Shown one piece after another: positions 26,791 to 35,942 of a stretch of 64,000 bases of DNA. Within the stretch, counting starts at the first letter, position 1; each line of letters opens with the position of its first letter. Below the pieces are notes generated by a model that was given only the letters and a program-made list of their open reading frames with translations, had not been told where the DNA came from and did no database searches. The position numbers and the translations under genes were made by a program. The stretch comes from Microbacterium atlanticum (GTDB lineage Bacteria > Actinomycetota > Actinomycetes > Actinomycetales > Microbacteriaceae). The stretch lies in contig NZ_CP063813.1 of NCBI RefSeq assembly GCF_015277815.1, positions 3,534,001-3,598,000 of the forward strand, in the 5' to 3' direction.

Positions 26791-28064
26791 ATGTCCGACC
26801 TTCCACCCGCACCGGCCATGCGCCGGCCGCGGCCGACGGCGCACGAGCTGCGCAACGACGTCTGGCTGGCGGCCGGGCTGTTCGTCGCGGCGATCCTCAG
26901 CAGTGCACTCGGTTCGGTCGCCGGCGTCTACGGCGGCGACGCCGCCGAGGGCCTGCAGTGGGCGCTGCTCTACAGCCTCGGGCTCACCGCTCCGCTGTCG
27001 GTGCGGCGCCGCTTTCCCGAGATCGCGGTCGTCGCGATCGCCGTGGTGTTCTTCGTCGGGGTGACGTTCCGCATTCCCGACCTGTACGTCAGCAACATCT
27101 CGATGTTCATCGCGCTGTACACCGTCGGCGCATGGGTCGACGACCGCCGCCGCGCGATGTGGGTGCGGGTCGGGGTGATCGTCGGCATGTTCGTGTGGCT
27201 GCTGATCACGACCTTCCAGGCCGCGATCGATCCCAGCGACGAGACGTTGTCGCGGGCCGGGCTGTTCTCGCCGTTCGCGGCCTACATGCTCATCCAGTTC
27301 CTGGTGAACGCCGCCTACTTCGGCGGCGCGTACTACATGGGCGATCACGCCTACGCGGCGGCGATGTCGCGCGCCGCGCTCGAGGAGCGCACCCGTGAGC
27401 TGGAGCGCGAGCGCGAGGTCACGGCGGCTCAGGCGGTCGCGCTCGACCGCGTGCGGATCGCCCGCGAGCTCCACGACGTGGTCGCGCATCACGTGTCGGC
27501 GATGGGCGTGCAGGCCGGTGCGGCGCGCGCCGTACTGGACCGGGATCCGGATGCCGCGCGCGGCGCGCTCGCGCAGGTCGAGGCATCCGCCCGCTCCTCC
27601 CTCGTCGAGCTGCGACAGCTGCTCGAGACGCTGCGCACGTCGGGCGGCGACGCCGACGGCGGCTCGACCGTCCACCTGTCGGGGATCGCCGAGCTCGTCG
27701 CGCATGCGGACCGCAACGGCCTGCCCACGACGCTGACGGTCATCGGCGAGCCGGTCGAGCTGCCCGAGCTCGTGCAGGTCAACGTCTACCGCGTGGCGCA
27801 AGAGGCCCTCACCAACGCCCGCCGCCACGGCGGGCCGGACGCCGCCGCCGACGTGCGCCTGCGCTACACCGACGAGGCGGTGGAACTCGAGGTCGCCAAC
27901 ACCGGGCGCGCGGTCGCGTCGGCGTTGCGGCCGGGGCTCGGCCTCGTCGGCATGCGCGAGCGGGCGATCGCATCGGGCGGCGAGCTCGAGGCCGCGCCGA
28001 GGGCGCGCGGCGGGTTCCTGGTGCGCCTGCGTGTGCCCGTTCCCGCGCGCGTGGGGGTCGACAC

Positions 28065-28068
<4 letters not shown>
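26791..28068 (+). CDS. NarL-type (HisKA_3) sensor histidine kinase
   Basis: A 425-residue membrane kinase. Four to six TM segments occupy residues about 25-190, followed by a short coiled coil, a HisKA_3 domain with phospho-acceptor His228 in ARELHDVVAHHVSAMG, and a HATPase domain ending in LGLVGMRERAIASGGELEAAP. The sensor domain is entirely within the membrane with no periplasmic domain, as in DesK-like and cell-envelope stress kinases. Its stop overlaps the response regulator start (GTGA). The ABC exporter at 30110 is separated by an intergenic repeat block and the FMN reductase, so a target link is only possible. Signal unknown. Confidence 0.92.
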
Positions 28069-28847
<779 letters not shown>

Positions 28848-28896
28848 TCCCGCCCGCGCCAGCCCCGCCAGCCCGCCCCCACGAGCCCCGCCCCCC

Positions 28897-29205
28897 GACT
28901 CGCCAGAACACGCCGGACCGAAACCCCGCGCCCGGCGTGTCTTGGCGACTCACGGGAAGGGCCGGGCACCTAGAGCTGCCGCGGGACCGGAAGGACCCCG
29001 ACTCGCCAAGACACGCCGGACCGAAACCCCGCACCCGGCGTGTCTTGGCGACTCACGGGAAGGGCCGGGCACGCGGAGCTGCCGCGGGACCGGAAGGACC
29101 CCGACTCGCCAGAACACGCCGGACCGAAACCCCGCGCCCGGCGTGTCTTGGCGACTCGCGGGAAGGGGCACGCCCAGAGAAGAACGCGAAGGGCCGGACG
29201 ACGGA
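28897..29205. repeat. Three tandem 103-bp units, each with a family A inverted repeat
   Basis: Units begin at 28897, 29000 and 29103, an exact 103-bp period. Each opens with a 55-bp inverted repeat (28897-28951, 29000-29054, 29103-29157): GACTCGCCAAGACACGCCGG or its GAACACG variant, a GACCGAAACCCCG spacer, then CCGGCGTGTCTTGGCGACTC. The 48-bp link (GGGAAGGGCCGGGCAC and so on) is almost identical between units 1 and 2 and diverges in unit 3. They fill the 427-bp convergent gap between the response regulator and the FMN reductase. No coding signal is seen here. Confidence 0.88.
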
Positions 29206-29251
29206 TGCCTCGACCCGGCGCCGGCGCGGGGCACCGGGTCGAAGCATCCGT
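29201..29251 (-). terminator. Hairpin 3' of the FMN reductase gene
   Basis: An 18-bp stem with one mismatch: ACGGATGCCTCGACCCGG at 29201-29218 against CCGGGTCGAAGCATCCGT at 29234-29251. It lies 24 bases beyond the reductase stop. No T-run, but the stem is strong and carries the GGATGCC/GCATCC word. Confidence 0.6.
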
Positions 29252-29274
29252 GACGAGAAGACCCGCGACGAGGG

Positions 29275-29844
29275 TTACGCGGCGACGGGGACGGCGACGT
29301 AGCGGTCGACCAGCGCGCCGAAGGCCTCGAGGTAGCCGACGAGGAAGTCGGCGGTCTGGTCGCTGGTCACCTCGCCGTTGTCGGCGAAGAGGCCCGGCGT
29401 CGTCTGGACGTATCCCTCGGGCTGGCCAAGTGTCGGGGCGTTGTAGTGGCTGAGGATCGCCTTGAGGTGCTGCTGCGCGGCGGCGGTCGCGATGCCGCCC
29501 TGCGACGTGCCGATGACGGCGGTGGGCTTGCCGTTGAACGAGCCCTGACCCCACGGGCGCGCAGCCCAGTCGAGGGCGTTCTTGAGGACGCCCGGGATGG
29601 AGCGGCTGTACTCGGGGGTCACGATGATGACGCCGTCGACGTCGTCGATCGCCTGCTTGAAGTCGCGCGCGACCTGCGGGAAGTCGGCGTCGTAGTCGGG
29701 CGAGTAGAAGGGGAGGTCCTTGATCGGGATCTCGACGAGCGTCGTGCCCTCGGGGGCGAGGCGCTCGAGGGCCTTCGCGAGACGGCGGTTGAGCGAGGTG
29801 GACGAGATGCTGCCGACGATGTAGCCGATGGTCCGATCGGACAT
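29275..29844 (-). CDS. NADPH-dependent FMN reductase / quinone reductase (flavodoxin fold)
   Basis: A 189-residue flavodoxin-like protein of the NADPH-dependent FMN reductase family: GYIVGSISSTSLNRRLA for the FMN phosphate, VTPEYSRSIPGVLKNALDWA and GTSQGGIATAAAQQHLK. It probably reduces quinones, azo compounds or chromate by two electrons. Start ATG 29844 has a good AAGGAG 7 bases upstream, so this gene has a leader, unlike most neighbours; the longer frame to 29901 is not needed. Stop is TAA, rare here. Confidence 0.88.
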   Translation of the reverse strand: MSDRTIGYIVGSISSTSLNRRLAKALERLAPEGTTLVEIPIKDLPFYSPDYDADFPQVARDFKQAIDDVDGVIIVTPEYSRSIPGVLKNALDWAARPWGQGSFNGKPTAVIGTSQGGIATAAAQQHLKAILSHYNAPTLGQPEGYVQTTPGLFADNGEVTSDQTADFLVGYLEAFGALVDRYVAVPVAA

Positions 29845-30109
29845 GGATTCACTCCTTGAGAAGACAAAGGTCCCCGGCGGGGACCACCGTGGACGTTCCA
29901 CCCCGATGCAAGCACGCCAACCTGAGATCTATTCCCACGAATGAATTGTGACGCTGTGTGACGCCCCACCGACAGCGCCTGAAACACGCCCGTCACCCGA
30001 CCCGCACGACGCTCCGCCCCGCGACGGACGCCCGGAGATCCCCCTCGCGGGGGAGGACGTCCGCGGCGGCTCGCCCTACCGTGGAGACAAGCGACGAAAG
30101 GGGACCAGG

Positions 30110-30994
30110 ATGCTGCAGCTGCGCGGGATCGAGAAGAGCTACGGGGGGCGCCGCGTGCTCGACGACGTGTCGTTCGACGTGCGTCCCGGGCGGCTGACCG
30201 GCTTCGTCGGCGGCAACGGCGCCGGCAAGACGACGACGATGCGGATCGTGCTCGGCGTGCTCGCCGGCGACGCCGGCACTGTCACGCTCGACGGCGCCGT
30301 GGTGACGGCATCCGATCGCCGCTTGTTCGGCTACATGCCCGAAGAGCGCGGGCTCTATCCCAAGATGAAGGTGCTCGAGCACATCGTGTACCTCGCGCGC
30401 CTGCACGGCTTCTCGAAGACGGATGCCTCGACCCGCGCGACCGCGCTCCTCGAGCAGCTGGGGCTCGGCGAGCGCCTGAACGACAATGTCGAGACGCTGT
30501 CACTGGGCAACCAGCAGCGCGCGCAGATCGCCGCAGCGCTCGTGCACGACCCGCAGGTGCTGATCCTCGACGAGCCGTTCTCCGGGCTCGACCCGCTCGC
30601 CGTCGATGTCGTCGCGGGCGTGCTGCAGGAGCGCGCGCGGGCGGGGGCAGCCGTGCTGTTCTCGTCCCACCAGCTCGACGTGGTCGAGCGCCTGTGCGAC
30701 GACCTCGTCATCATCGCCGGCGGCACCATCCGCGCCGCCGGAGCCCGCAACACGCTGCGCGCGCAGCACTCGACCCGCCGCTTCGAGCTGGTCTCGGCCG
30801 GCGACGCCGGGTGGCTCCGCGCCGAGCCTGGCGTCGAGGTGCTCGACTTCGACGGCGGCTACGCCGTCTTCGACGCGGACAGCGACGAGACGGCACAGCG
30901 GGTGCTGCGCCGGGCCGTCGCCCACGGGGATGTCGCGAGCTTCGCGCCGCAGCATCCGTCCCTCGCCCAGATCTTCAAGGAGGTCATCCAGTGA
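30110..30994 (+). CDS. ABC-2 type exporter, ATP-binding subunit
   Basis: A 294-residue ATPase: Walker A GGNGAGKTTT, signature LSLGNQQRAQ (LSxGN rather than LSGGQ), Walker B LILDEPFSGLD and H-loop SSHQLD. The pattern matches NatA-type exporters with a C-terminal 70-residue domain. Start ATG 30110 follows AAAGGGGACCAGG; a -10 TACCGT at 30078-30083 gives a short leader. Its stop overlaps the permease GTG. The longer frame to 29948 crosses the promoter and is rejected. Confidence 0.92.
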   Translation: MLQLRGIEKSYGGRRVLDDVSFDVRPGRLTGFVGGNGAGKTTTMRIVLGVLAGDAGTVTLDGAVVTASDRRLFGYMPEERGLYPKMKVLEHIVYLARLHGFSKTDASTRATALLEQLGLGERLNDNVETLSLGNQQRAQIAAALVHDPQVLILDEPFSGLDPLAVDVVAGVLQERARAGAAVLFSSHQLDVVERLCDDLVIIAGGTIRAAGARNTLRAQHSTRRFELVSAGDAGWLRAEPGVEVLDFDGGYAVFDADSDETAQRVLRRAVAHGDVASFAPQHPSLAQIFKEVIQ

Positions 30995-32100
30995 GCACCA
31001 CCGGCACCCGCGGCAGCAGCGGAACCCTGAGCGACGGGCAGGCGATCTGGCTCGTCGCCGAGCGTGAGATCGGCTCGAAGCTGCGCAGCAAGGCGTTCGT
31101 CATCTCGACGGCGATCCTGTTCCTCGGCGCGCTCGCGCTGGTCATCTGGGCCGGCTTCCAGGCCTCGAACAGCACCGGCACGCCGGTCGCGGTCACCAGC
31201 GACGCGTCGCAGTACGTGGCGGGCGTGGAAGGACTCGACGTCACCGACGTGAGCGACCGCGCCGAGGCTGAGGCGCTCGTCATGAGCGGAGAGGTGGACG
31301 CCGCGGTCGTGGCGGACTCGTCCTCTCCGCTCGGCTTCGCGGTGGTGGCGGAGTCCGACGCGCCCACGCAGCTGCTGCTGCAGCTCTCGCAGCTGCCGCC
31401 GGTCGAGCTCCTCGCGCCCGCCGAGGTCGACGCGGCGCTCGGCTACGTCGCCGCGATCGGCTTCGGGATCGTGTTCCTCTTCGCCGCATCGATGTTCGGC
31501 GGCACGATCGCGCAGAGCGTCGTGGAGGAGAAGCAGACGCGCGTCGTCGAGCTCCTCATCTCGGCGATCTCGGTGCGGGCGCTGCTCGCGGGCAAGGTCA
31601 TCGGCAACACGATCCTGGCCATGGGGCAGATCCTGATCCTGGCCGCGATCGCGATCGTGGGACTCACCGTCACCGATCAGACGGCGCTGCTGCAGGGTCT
31701 CGGCGGACCCATCGCCTGGTTCGCGGTGTTCTTCCTGTTCGGCTTCGTCCTGCTGGCGTCGCTGTTCGCGGCGGCCGCCTCGATGGTGTCGCGCATGGAG
31801 GACATCGGCTCGACGACGACGCCGCTGACGATGCTGGTCATGGCGCCGTACTTCCTGGTGATCTTCTTCAACGACAACCCGCTCGTGCTGGGGATCATGT
31901 CGTACGTGCCGTTCTCGGCGCCCGTCGGCATGCCGATGCGCATCTTCCTCGGACAGGCGCAGTGGTGGGAGCCGCTCGTCTCGCTCGCGATCCTGATGGC
32001 GACGTGCGTCGCGGCGATCCTCGTCGGCGCCCGCATCTACGAGAACTCGCTGCTGCGCATGGGCGCGCGCGTCAAACTGTCGGAAGCGCTGGCCGGCTGA
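30991..32100 (+). CDS. ABC-2 type exporter, permease subunit (NatB-like)
   Basis: A 369-residue membrane protein: a first TM segment near residues 38-58, a large extracytoplasmic loop of about 100 residues, then five or six TM segments. The block QSVVEEKQTRVVELLISAISVRALLAGKVIGN is diagnostic of NatB/YhaP-type permeases, which export sodium or unknown substrates with a NatA-like ATPase. GTG start overlaps the ATPase stop (GTGA). A near-perfect palindrome lies 27 bp after the stop. Confidence 0.9.
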   Translation: MSTTGTRGSSGTLSDGQAIWLVAEREIGSKLRSKAFVISTAILFLGALALVIWAGFQASNSTGTPVAVTSDASQYVAGVEGLDVTDVSDRAEAEALVMSGEVDAAVVADSSSPLGFAVVAESDAPTQLLLQLSQLPPVELLAPAEVDAALGYVAAIGFGIVFLFAASMFGGTIAQSVVEEKQTRVVELLISAISVRALLAGKVIGNTILAMGQILILAAIAIVGLTVTDQTALLQGLGGPIAWFAVFFLFGFVLLASLFAAAASMVSRMEDIGSTTTPLTMLVMAPYFLVIFFNDNPLVLGIMSYVPFSAPVGMPMRIFLGQAQWWEPLVSLAILMATCVAAILVGARIYENSLLRMGARVKLSEALAG

Positions 32101-32126
32101 TCTGCCCGGGCTCCGGAAGGAGTCGA

Positions 32127-32159
32127 GCGGATGCCGCGACCGCCGGTCGCGGCATCCGC
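32127..32159 (+). terminator. 33-bp near-perfect palindrome after the ABC permease gene
   Basis: CGGATGCCGCGACCG at 32128-32142 and its exact complement at 32144-32158 with one central base, extended by a G-C pair. It ends 7 bases before the -10 of the acyltransferase gene, so it can separate the two transcripts. It is built from GGATGCC and GGCATCC. Confidence 0.65.
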
Positions 32160-32165
32160 GACGGG

Positions 32166-32171
32166 TAGGGT
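32166..32171 (+). promoter_or_regulatory. -10 hexamer TAGGGT, acyltransferase gene
   Basis: TAGGGT ends 6 bases before GTG 32178; leaderless start predicted. Confidence 0.5.
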
Positions 32172-32177
32172 GGCGAG

Positions 32178-32888
32178 GTGACAGCGCCTGCCTCGCCGAG
32201 CCCCGTCCCCGCGCCACGACCGGGCGCGATCTACTTCGTCGGACGGGCCGTGCTGCGGCCGCTGTTCTGGCTGCTGTACCGGCCTCGCATCGTGGGCCGG
32301 GGGAACGTGCCTCAGCGCGGGCCGGTGCTGCTGGCGAGCAACCACCTCGCCGCGCTCGACACCGTGATCATCCCGACGGCGGCGGCGCGCCCCGTGCAGT
32401 TCCTCGTCAAGTCGTCGTACTTCACGGGTCCCGGCGTGCTCGGACGGTTCAAGCGCTGGTTCTTCACGTCCATCGGGGGTGTCCCCGTGCTCCGCGCGAC
32501 CGGCCGCGACGCCCGTGCGGCCCTCGACGCGGGAAGCGGCATCCTGCGCGCCGGAAGCGTGTTCGCGGTCTTCCCCGAGGGGACCCGCTCCCGCGACGGG
32601 AAGCTGCACACCGGTCACGGCGGCGCGGCGTGGATGGCGCGCGACACGGGCGCCGCGGTCGTGCCGGTCGGGCTGATCGGAACCGGCACCGCGAAACCGC
32701 TGAGCCACCTGCTGCCCGGCAGGCGGCGGCTCGAAGTGCGCTTCGGTGAACCGCTCGACCTCACCGACCTGAAGGGCGTGCCGGACGGCAAGGCTCGCCG
32801 CGAGATCACCGAGCGCATGATGGCAGCCATCGCGGGCCTGAGCGGACAGGAGCGCTCCGGCACCGTGAACGCGACCTCGCGCGACTGA
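32178..32888 (+). CDS. 1-acyl-sn-glycerol-3-phosphate acyltransferase-like protein (PlsC family)
   Basis: A 236-residue acyltransferase with the catalytic NHLAALD (Nx3D version of NHxxxD), GVPVLRATG, FPEGTRSRDGKLHTGHGG and VPVGLIGTG blocks in order. It should acylate lysophosphatidate or a related glycerolipid at the inner membrane face. GTG start set by the -10. It converges, 11 bp apart, with the membrane-protein gene on the minus strand. One of probably several PlsC homologues in the genome. Confidence 0.88.
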   Translation: MTAPASPSPVPAPRPGAIYFVGRAVLRPLFWLLYRPRIVGRGNVPQRGPVLLASNHLAALDTVIIPTAAARPVQFLVKSSYFTGPGVLGRFKRWFFTSIGGVPVLRATGRDARAALDAGSGILRAGSVFAVFPEGTRSRDGKLHTGHGGAAWMARDTGAAVVPVGLIGTGTAKPLSHLLPGRRRLEVRFGEPLDLTDLKGVPDGKARREITERMMAAIAGLSGQERSGTVNATSRD

Positions 32889-32899
32889 CGCCCGCCGTC

Positions 32900-33781
32900 T
32901 CAGTCGGAGGGTGGTGCGGGCCGGACAAAGACGTCCACGACGTCGTCGCGGAGGCGGAAGCTGATGATGCTGGGCTCTGCGAGCCACTCGCCGAAGCCGT
33001 CCTCGTGCTCCGGCCCGACGCCCAGCGAAAGGGTCGCCTCCCTGCCGGCCGGGCTGCACTTGATGCCGAAGCGGCCGCTGGCGCGATCCCAGACGAGCAG
33101 GCAGACGTTCGTCTCCGGGCCCTCCACCGACCACACCCCGACGCCCTGATACGGCTCGAACTGCCGGTACGTCGAGAGCTCGGCGCTGCGGCCCTGGGCT
33201 TCGAACAGCTCGATGATCCCGCTGTCGACATCGAAGCCCGTCGCCTGCAGCGTCGCGTCCGGGCCCGGCGGGCGCAGCCACGCCATCGCCGACACCAGCA
33301 CGACGACGACCGCGGCACCGGCCGCCCCGACCCACCACCACGTGCGCCGCCGGACCCCGGCCATCCGCTGCCGGACGCCCCGCACGGCTCCTGTGCTCGC
33401 GGCCGTCGGCCGCGGCCCGATCGGCGTCTCCGCCGCCTCCGCCGGCGGCGTCTCCGGTTCCCCGGCGACGGCGATCGCAGCCGCGGACTCCCCGCCCGGC
33501 CCCGCGGCGGTCACCGCCCCGGACTCCCCGGGGGACCCCTCGCGCGCCGCGCCGGAGACGGCGCTTCCGTTCGTCCCGACCACGCGGCGCGCGTCCTCGA
33601 GCTCGACCAGCCGGGCGAGCGCAGCCGGATCGGCGTCGATGTCGGCGTCCGGACCGAAAGCCCGCGCACGCAGGTCCCTGAGCTCGCGTCCGGCATCCGT
33701 CAGCCGCGAGGATCCTGCGCGAGCATCGGGAGGGCCGAGGCCCGGCGCGGAGGGCACTCCGTCCACAGCTGCAACGTACAC
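32900..33781 (-). CDS. Single-pass membrane protein of unknown function
   Basis: About 293 residues. The N-terminal 130 or so are charged then Ala/Pro/Gly-rich and probably disordered; one TM segment (WWWVGAAGAAVVVVLVSAMAW) follows an Arg-rich stop-transfer patch; the C-terminal 130 residues form a compact exported domain with two Cys (VCLLVWD and IKCSPAG) that could pair. No family recognised. The GTG 33781 start is a guess: two more in-frame GTGs lie within 8 codons and no ribosome site is clear. Divergent from the dehydrogenase gene. Confidence 0.6.
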   Translation of the reverse strand: MYVAAVDGVPSAPGLGPPDARAGSSRLTDAGRELRDLRARAFGPDADIDADPAALARLVELEDARRVVGTNGSAVSGAAREGSPGESGAVTAAGPGGESAAAIAVAGEPETPPAEAAETPIGPRPTAASTGAVRGVRQRMAGVRRRTWWWVGAAGAAVVVVLVSAMAWLRPPGPDATLQATGFDVDSGIIELFEAQGRSAELSTYRQFEPYQGVGVWSVEGPETNVCLLVWDRASGRFGIKCSPAGREATLSLGVGPEHEDGFGEWLAEPSIISFRLRDDVVDVFVRPAPPSD

Positions 33782-33847
33782 CCACGGCGACTGCAGAGGA
33801 TCCGGATGCCGATGCGTGACGATCCCGGATGCCGACGGTTGAGGAGC

Positions 33848-33872
33848 CGGATGCCGCGGCCGGAGGCATCCG
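33848..33872. repeat. GGATGCC/GGCATCC hairpin in a divergent gap
   Basis: CGGATGCC at 33848-33855 pairs with GGCATCCG at 33865-33872. Two further unpaired GGATGCC words lie just before it. This copy is between two divergent genes, so termination cannot explain it. Confidence 0.6.
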
Positions 33873-33966
33873 TCCCTCCATCGCCGCGGAGCGATCGCCG
33901 CCGACGCCCCCGGTTGCACACCCGCGGCCCGGTCGCCAGACCCTCCCCCGTGCCGGGATGCGTCGC

Positions 33967-33972
33967 TACGGT
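33967..33972 (+). promoter_or_regulatory. -10 hexamer TACGGT, glucose-6-phosphate dehydrogenase-like gene
   Basis: TACGGT ends 7 bases before ATG 33980; leaderless start predicted. Confidence 0.5.
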
Positions 33973-33979
33973 GAAGCCC

Positions 33980-35347
33980 ATGGCCGGAGAGACGACGCTG
34001 CTGATCCTGGGCGCCTCGGGCGACCTCACCTCGAGACTGCTGCTGCCCGCGCTCGGCCAGCTGCTCACGATCGAGCCGTACCGGCGCATCCGGCTGCGCG
34101 GCGCGGGGATGGACGACTGGGACGACGCGCGCTGGCGAGAGGTCGTGCGCGCCGCGTTCGCGTCGGCCGGCTTCGAGGCGGCCTTCGACTCGGTGTCGGC
34201 GACCGAGTACGTCCGCGCCGACATCACCGCCCCCGCCGACCTCGCCCGGCTGCTGGCGGACCACGACGGCCGGCTGGCCCTCTACTTCGCCGTGCCGCCC
34301 GCAGTCGCCAAGGCGGCGTGCGAAGCCTTCGCCGAGGTCGACATCCCGGCCGGGACCGTCCTCGCGCTCGAGAAGCCCTTCGGCGTCGACGAGGCGACCG
34401 CGCGCGAGCTCAACACCACGCTCGAACGCCTCGTGCCCGAGGCGCAGGTGTTCCGCATCGACCACTTCCTCGGCCGGTCGACGACCTTGAATCTGCTCGG
34501 CGTGCGGTTCGCGAACCGCGTGTTCGCGCCGGTGTGGTCGGCGCAGGACATCGAGTCGGTCGTCATCCGCTACGACGAGACCCTTGGGCTCGAGGGCCGG
34601 GCGGGGTACTACGATAAGGCCGGCGCGCTGGCCGACATGATCCAGAGCCACCTGCTGCAGGTGATGGCGATCCTCGCCATGGAGCCGCCCGCCACCCTCC
34701 ACGAGCGGGACTTCCGCGACGCCACCTCCGCGGTGCTGCGCGCGACCCACGTCTGGGGCGACGACCCCGCGACGGCGTCCCGGCGGGCGCGCTACACCGC
34801 CGGGACGGTCGGCGACCGGCGCCTGCCCGCGTACGTCGACGAGCCGGGGGTCGAGCCCGCGCGTCAGACCGAGACGCTCGCCGAGCTCGTCTGCGAGGTG
34901 CGCAATGAACGGTGGAGGGGCGTCCCGTTCACGCTGCGCTCGGGCAAGGCACTGCCCGAGAAGAAGGGCGAGGTCGTGGTGACGTTCCGCCGCGTGAACC
35001 ACGTGCCCGAAGGGCTCACCGGTCCCGCACCCGGCTCGGTGCTGCGCTTCTCGCTCGGCCCGGACCACATGGACCTCGAGCTCAACGTCAACGGCGGCGA
35101 CGATCCGTTCGAGCTCGAGCGCGAGACGATCGGCGCCGACCTCGGCGAGGGAGCCCTCAAGGCGTACGGCGAGGTGCTCTCGGGCATCCTCGACGCCGAC
35201 GCGACGCTGGCCGTGCGCGGCGACGCCGCCGAGGAGTCCTGGCGTATCGTCGACCCGGTGCTGGCCGCGTGGCGCGCCGACGAGGTGCCGCTCCAGGAGT
35301 ACCCGGCGGGATCGCTCGGCCCCGGCGGGTGGCCCGCGCTGCCGTGA
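33980..35347 (+). CDS. Glucose-6-phosphate dehydrogenase family protein, divergent
   Basis: A 455-residue G6PD-family enzyme, somewhat shorter than the usual 490-510. The NADP loop is GASGDLTSRLLLPAL, EKPFG is at 131-135 and the substrate motif RIDHFLG at 159-165. The motif normally continues KE; here it is RST, so the phosphate-contacting Lys is replaced by Arg166. It lacks the usual neighbours (transaldolase, opcA), so it is probably a second, specialised homologue, perhaps for another sugar phosphate or cofactor. Leaderless ATG start. A perfect hairpin lies between it and the convergent VOC gene. Confidence 0.82.
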   Translation: MAGETTLLILGASGDLTSRLLLPALGQLLTIEPYRRIRLRGAGMDDWDDARWREVVRAAFASAGFEAAFDSVSATEYVRADITAPADLARLLADHDGRLALYFAVPPAVAKAACEAFAEVDIPAGTVLALEKPFGVDEATARELNTTLERLVPEAQVFRIDHFLGRSTTLNLLGVRFANRVFAPVWSAQDIESVVIRYDETLGLEGRAGYYDKAGALADMIQSHLLQVMAILAMEPPATLHERDFRDATSAVLRATHVWGDDPATASRRARYTAGTVGDRRLPAYVDEPGVEPARQTETLAELVCEVRNERWRGVPFTLRSGKALPEKKGEVVVTFRRVNHVPEGLTGPAPGSVLRFSLGPDHMDLELNVNGGDDPFELERETIGADLGEGALKAYGEVLSGILDADATLAVRGDAAEESWRIVDPVLAAWRADEVPLQEYPAGSLGPGGWPALP

Positions 35348-35354
35348 CGGACGA

Positions 35355-35379
35355 CGGATGCCTCGGCCCGAGGCATCCG
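35355..35379. terminator. 25-bp perfect palindrome between convergent genes
   Basis: CGGATGCCTCGG at 35355-35366 and CCGAGGCATCCG at 35368-35379 with a single central base. It starts 8 bases after one stop and ends 14 bases before the other, so it can serve both strands. Confidence 0.65.
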
Positions 35380-35392
35380 CTCTCCGCAGCCG

Positions 35393-35809
35393 TCAGCCCG
35401 TGGCGCCCATCATCTGCGGCGCCATCTCGCCCACCGCGATGACATTGCCCGCGGGGTCGCGGAACCACGCGATGTCGGGACCGCCCTCGAAGCCCCGCGA
35501 GATGCCCTTCTCGTCGGTGCCGTAGTCGGGGTCGGTGTAGATCTTCGTCACGACGCCCCGCGCGTTGAGGTCGTCCACCGCGGCGTCGACGTCATCGACG
35601 GAGAAGTTCAGGATCGTGAACACCGCCGGCTCATGATCCTCCTTCGGGTAGACGAACACGTGGCCGCCGCCCGGGAGCGCGATCGTGAAACCGCCGCCCA
35701 TCTCCTCGTAGACGGTGACGTCGAGCCCCAGCGTGTCGCGATAGAAGGCCGCGGCCACGCCGACGTCGGGGACGGCGAAGCTCGAGAACGGCCGATCGGG
35801 TGTGAACAT
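35393..35809 (-). CDS. VOC/glyoxalase-family protein
   Basis: A 138-residue single VOC module pair: SSFAVPDVGVAAAFYRDTLGLDVTVYEE and a second beta-alpha-beta unit ending WFRDPAGNVIAVGEM. The typical use is metal-dependent isomerisation, epoxide opening or drug binding; the substrate is unknown. The start ATG 35809 has GGGAGG 6 bases upstream. The long upstream frame to 36109 overlaps the divergent xdh promoter and is not credible. Confidence 0.82.
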   Translation of the reverse strand: MFTPDRPFSSFAVPDVGVAAAFYRDTLGLDVTVYEEMGGGFTIALPGGGHVFVYPKEDHEPAVFTILNFSVDDVDAAVDDLNARGVVTKIYTDPDYGTDEKGISRGFEGGPDIAWFRDPAGNVIAVGEMAPQMMGATG

Positions 35810-35906
35810 GCCAACCTCCCAGTGTGATTCCCCAGGCCCACGATCCTCCCGCCACGCGGGCGTGTCCAGAGGTGGTCGTGCCGCCTCGGCGGTCGCGCGC
35901 GCGGCG

Positions 35907-35912
35907 TAGACT
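35907..35912 (+). promoter_or_regulatory. -10 hexamer TAGACT, xanthine dehydrogenase operon
   Basis: TAGACT followed by 6 bases and then ATC at 35919, which is in frame with the annotated GTG 35943. By the spacing seen elsewhere the RNA would begin at the ATC. Confidence 0.45.
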
Positions 35913-35942
35913 CCGGACATCCGTACCAACAGTGACAGCGCA

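Noticed and set aside
28897..29205. CRISPR-like array of regularly spaced repeats
   Set aside because: The whole 103-bp unit is repeated, including the would-be spacers; there are no unique spacers and no cas genes.
29948..30109. 54-residue N-terminal extension of the ABC ATPase
   Set aside because: It runs through the promoter and leader and has no ATPase homology; ATG 30110 begins the standard fold.
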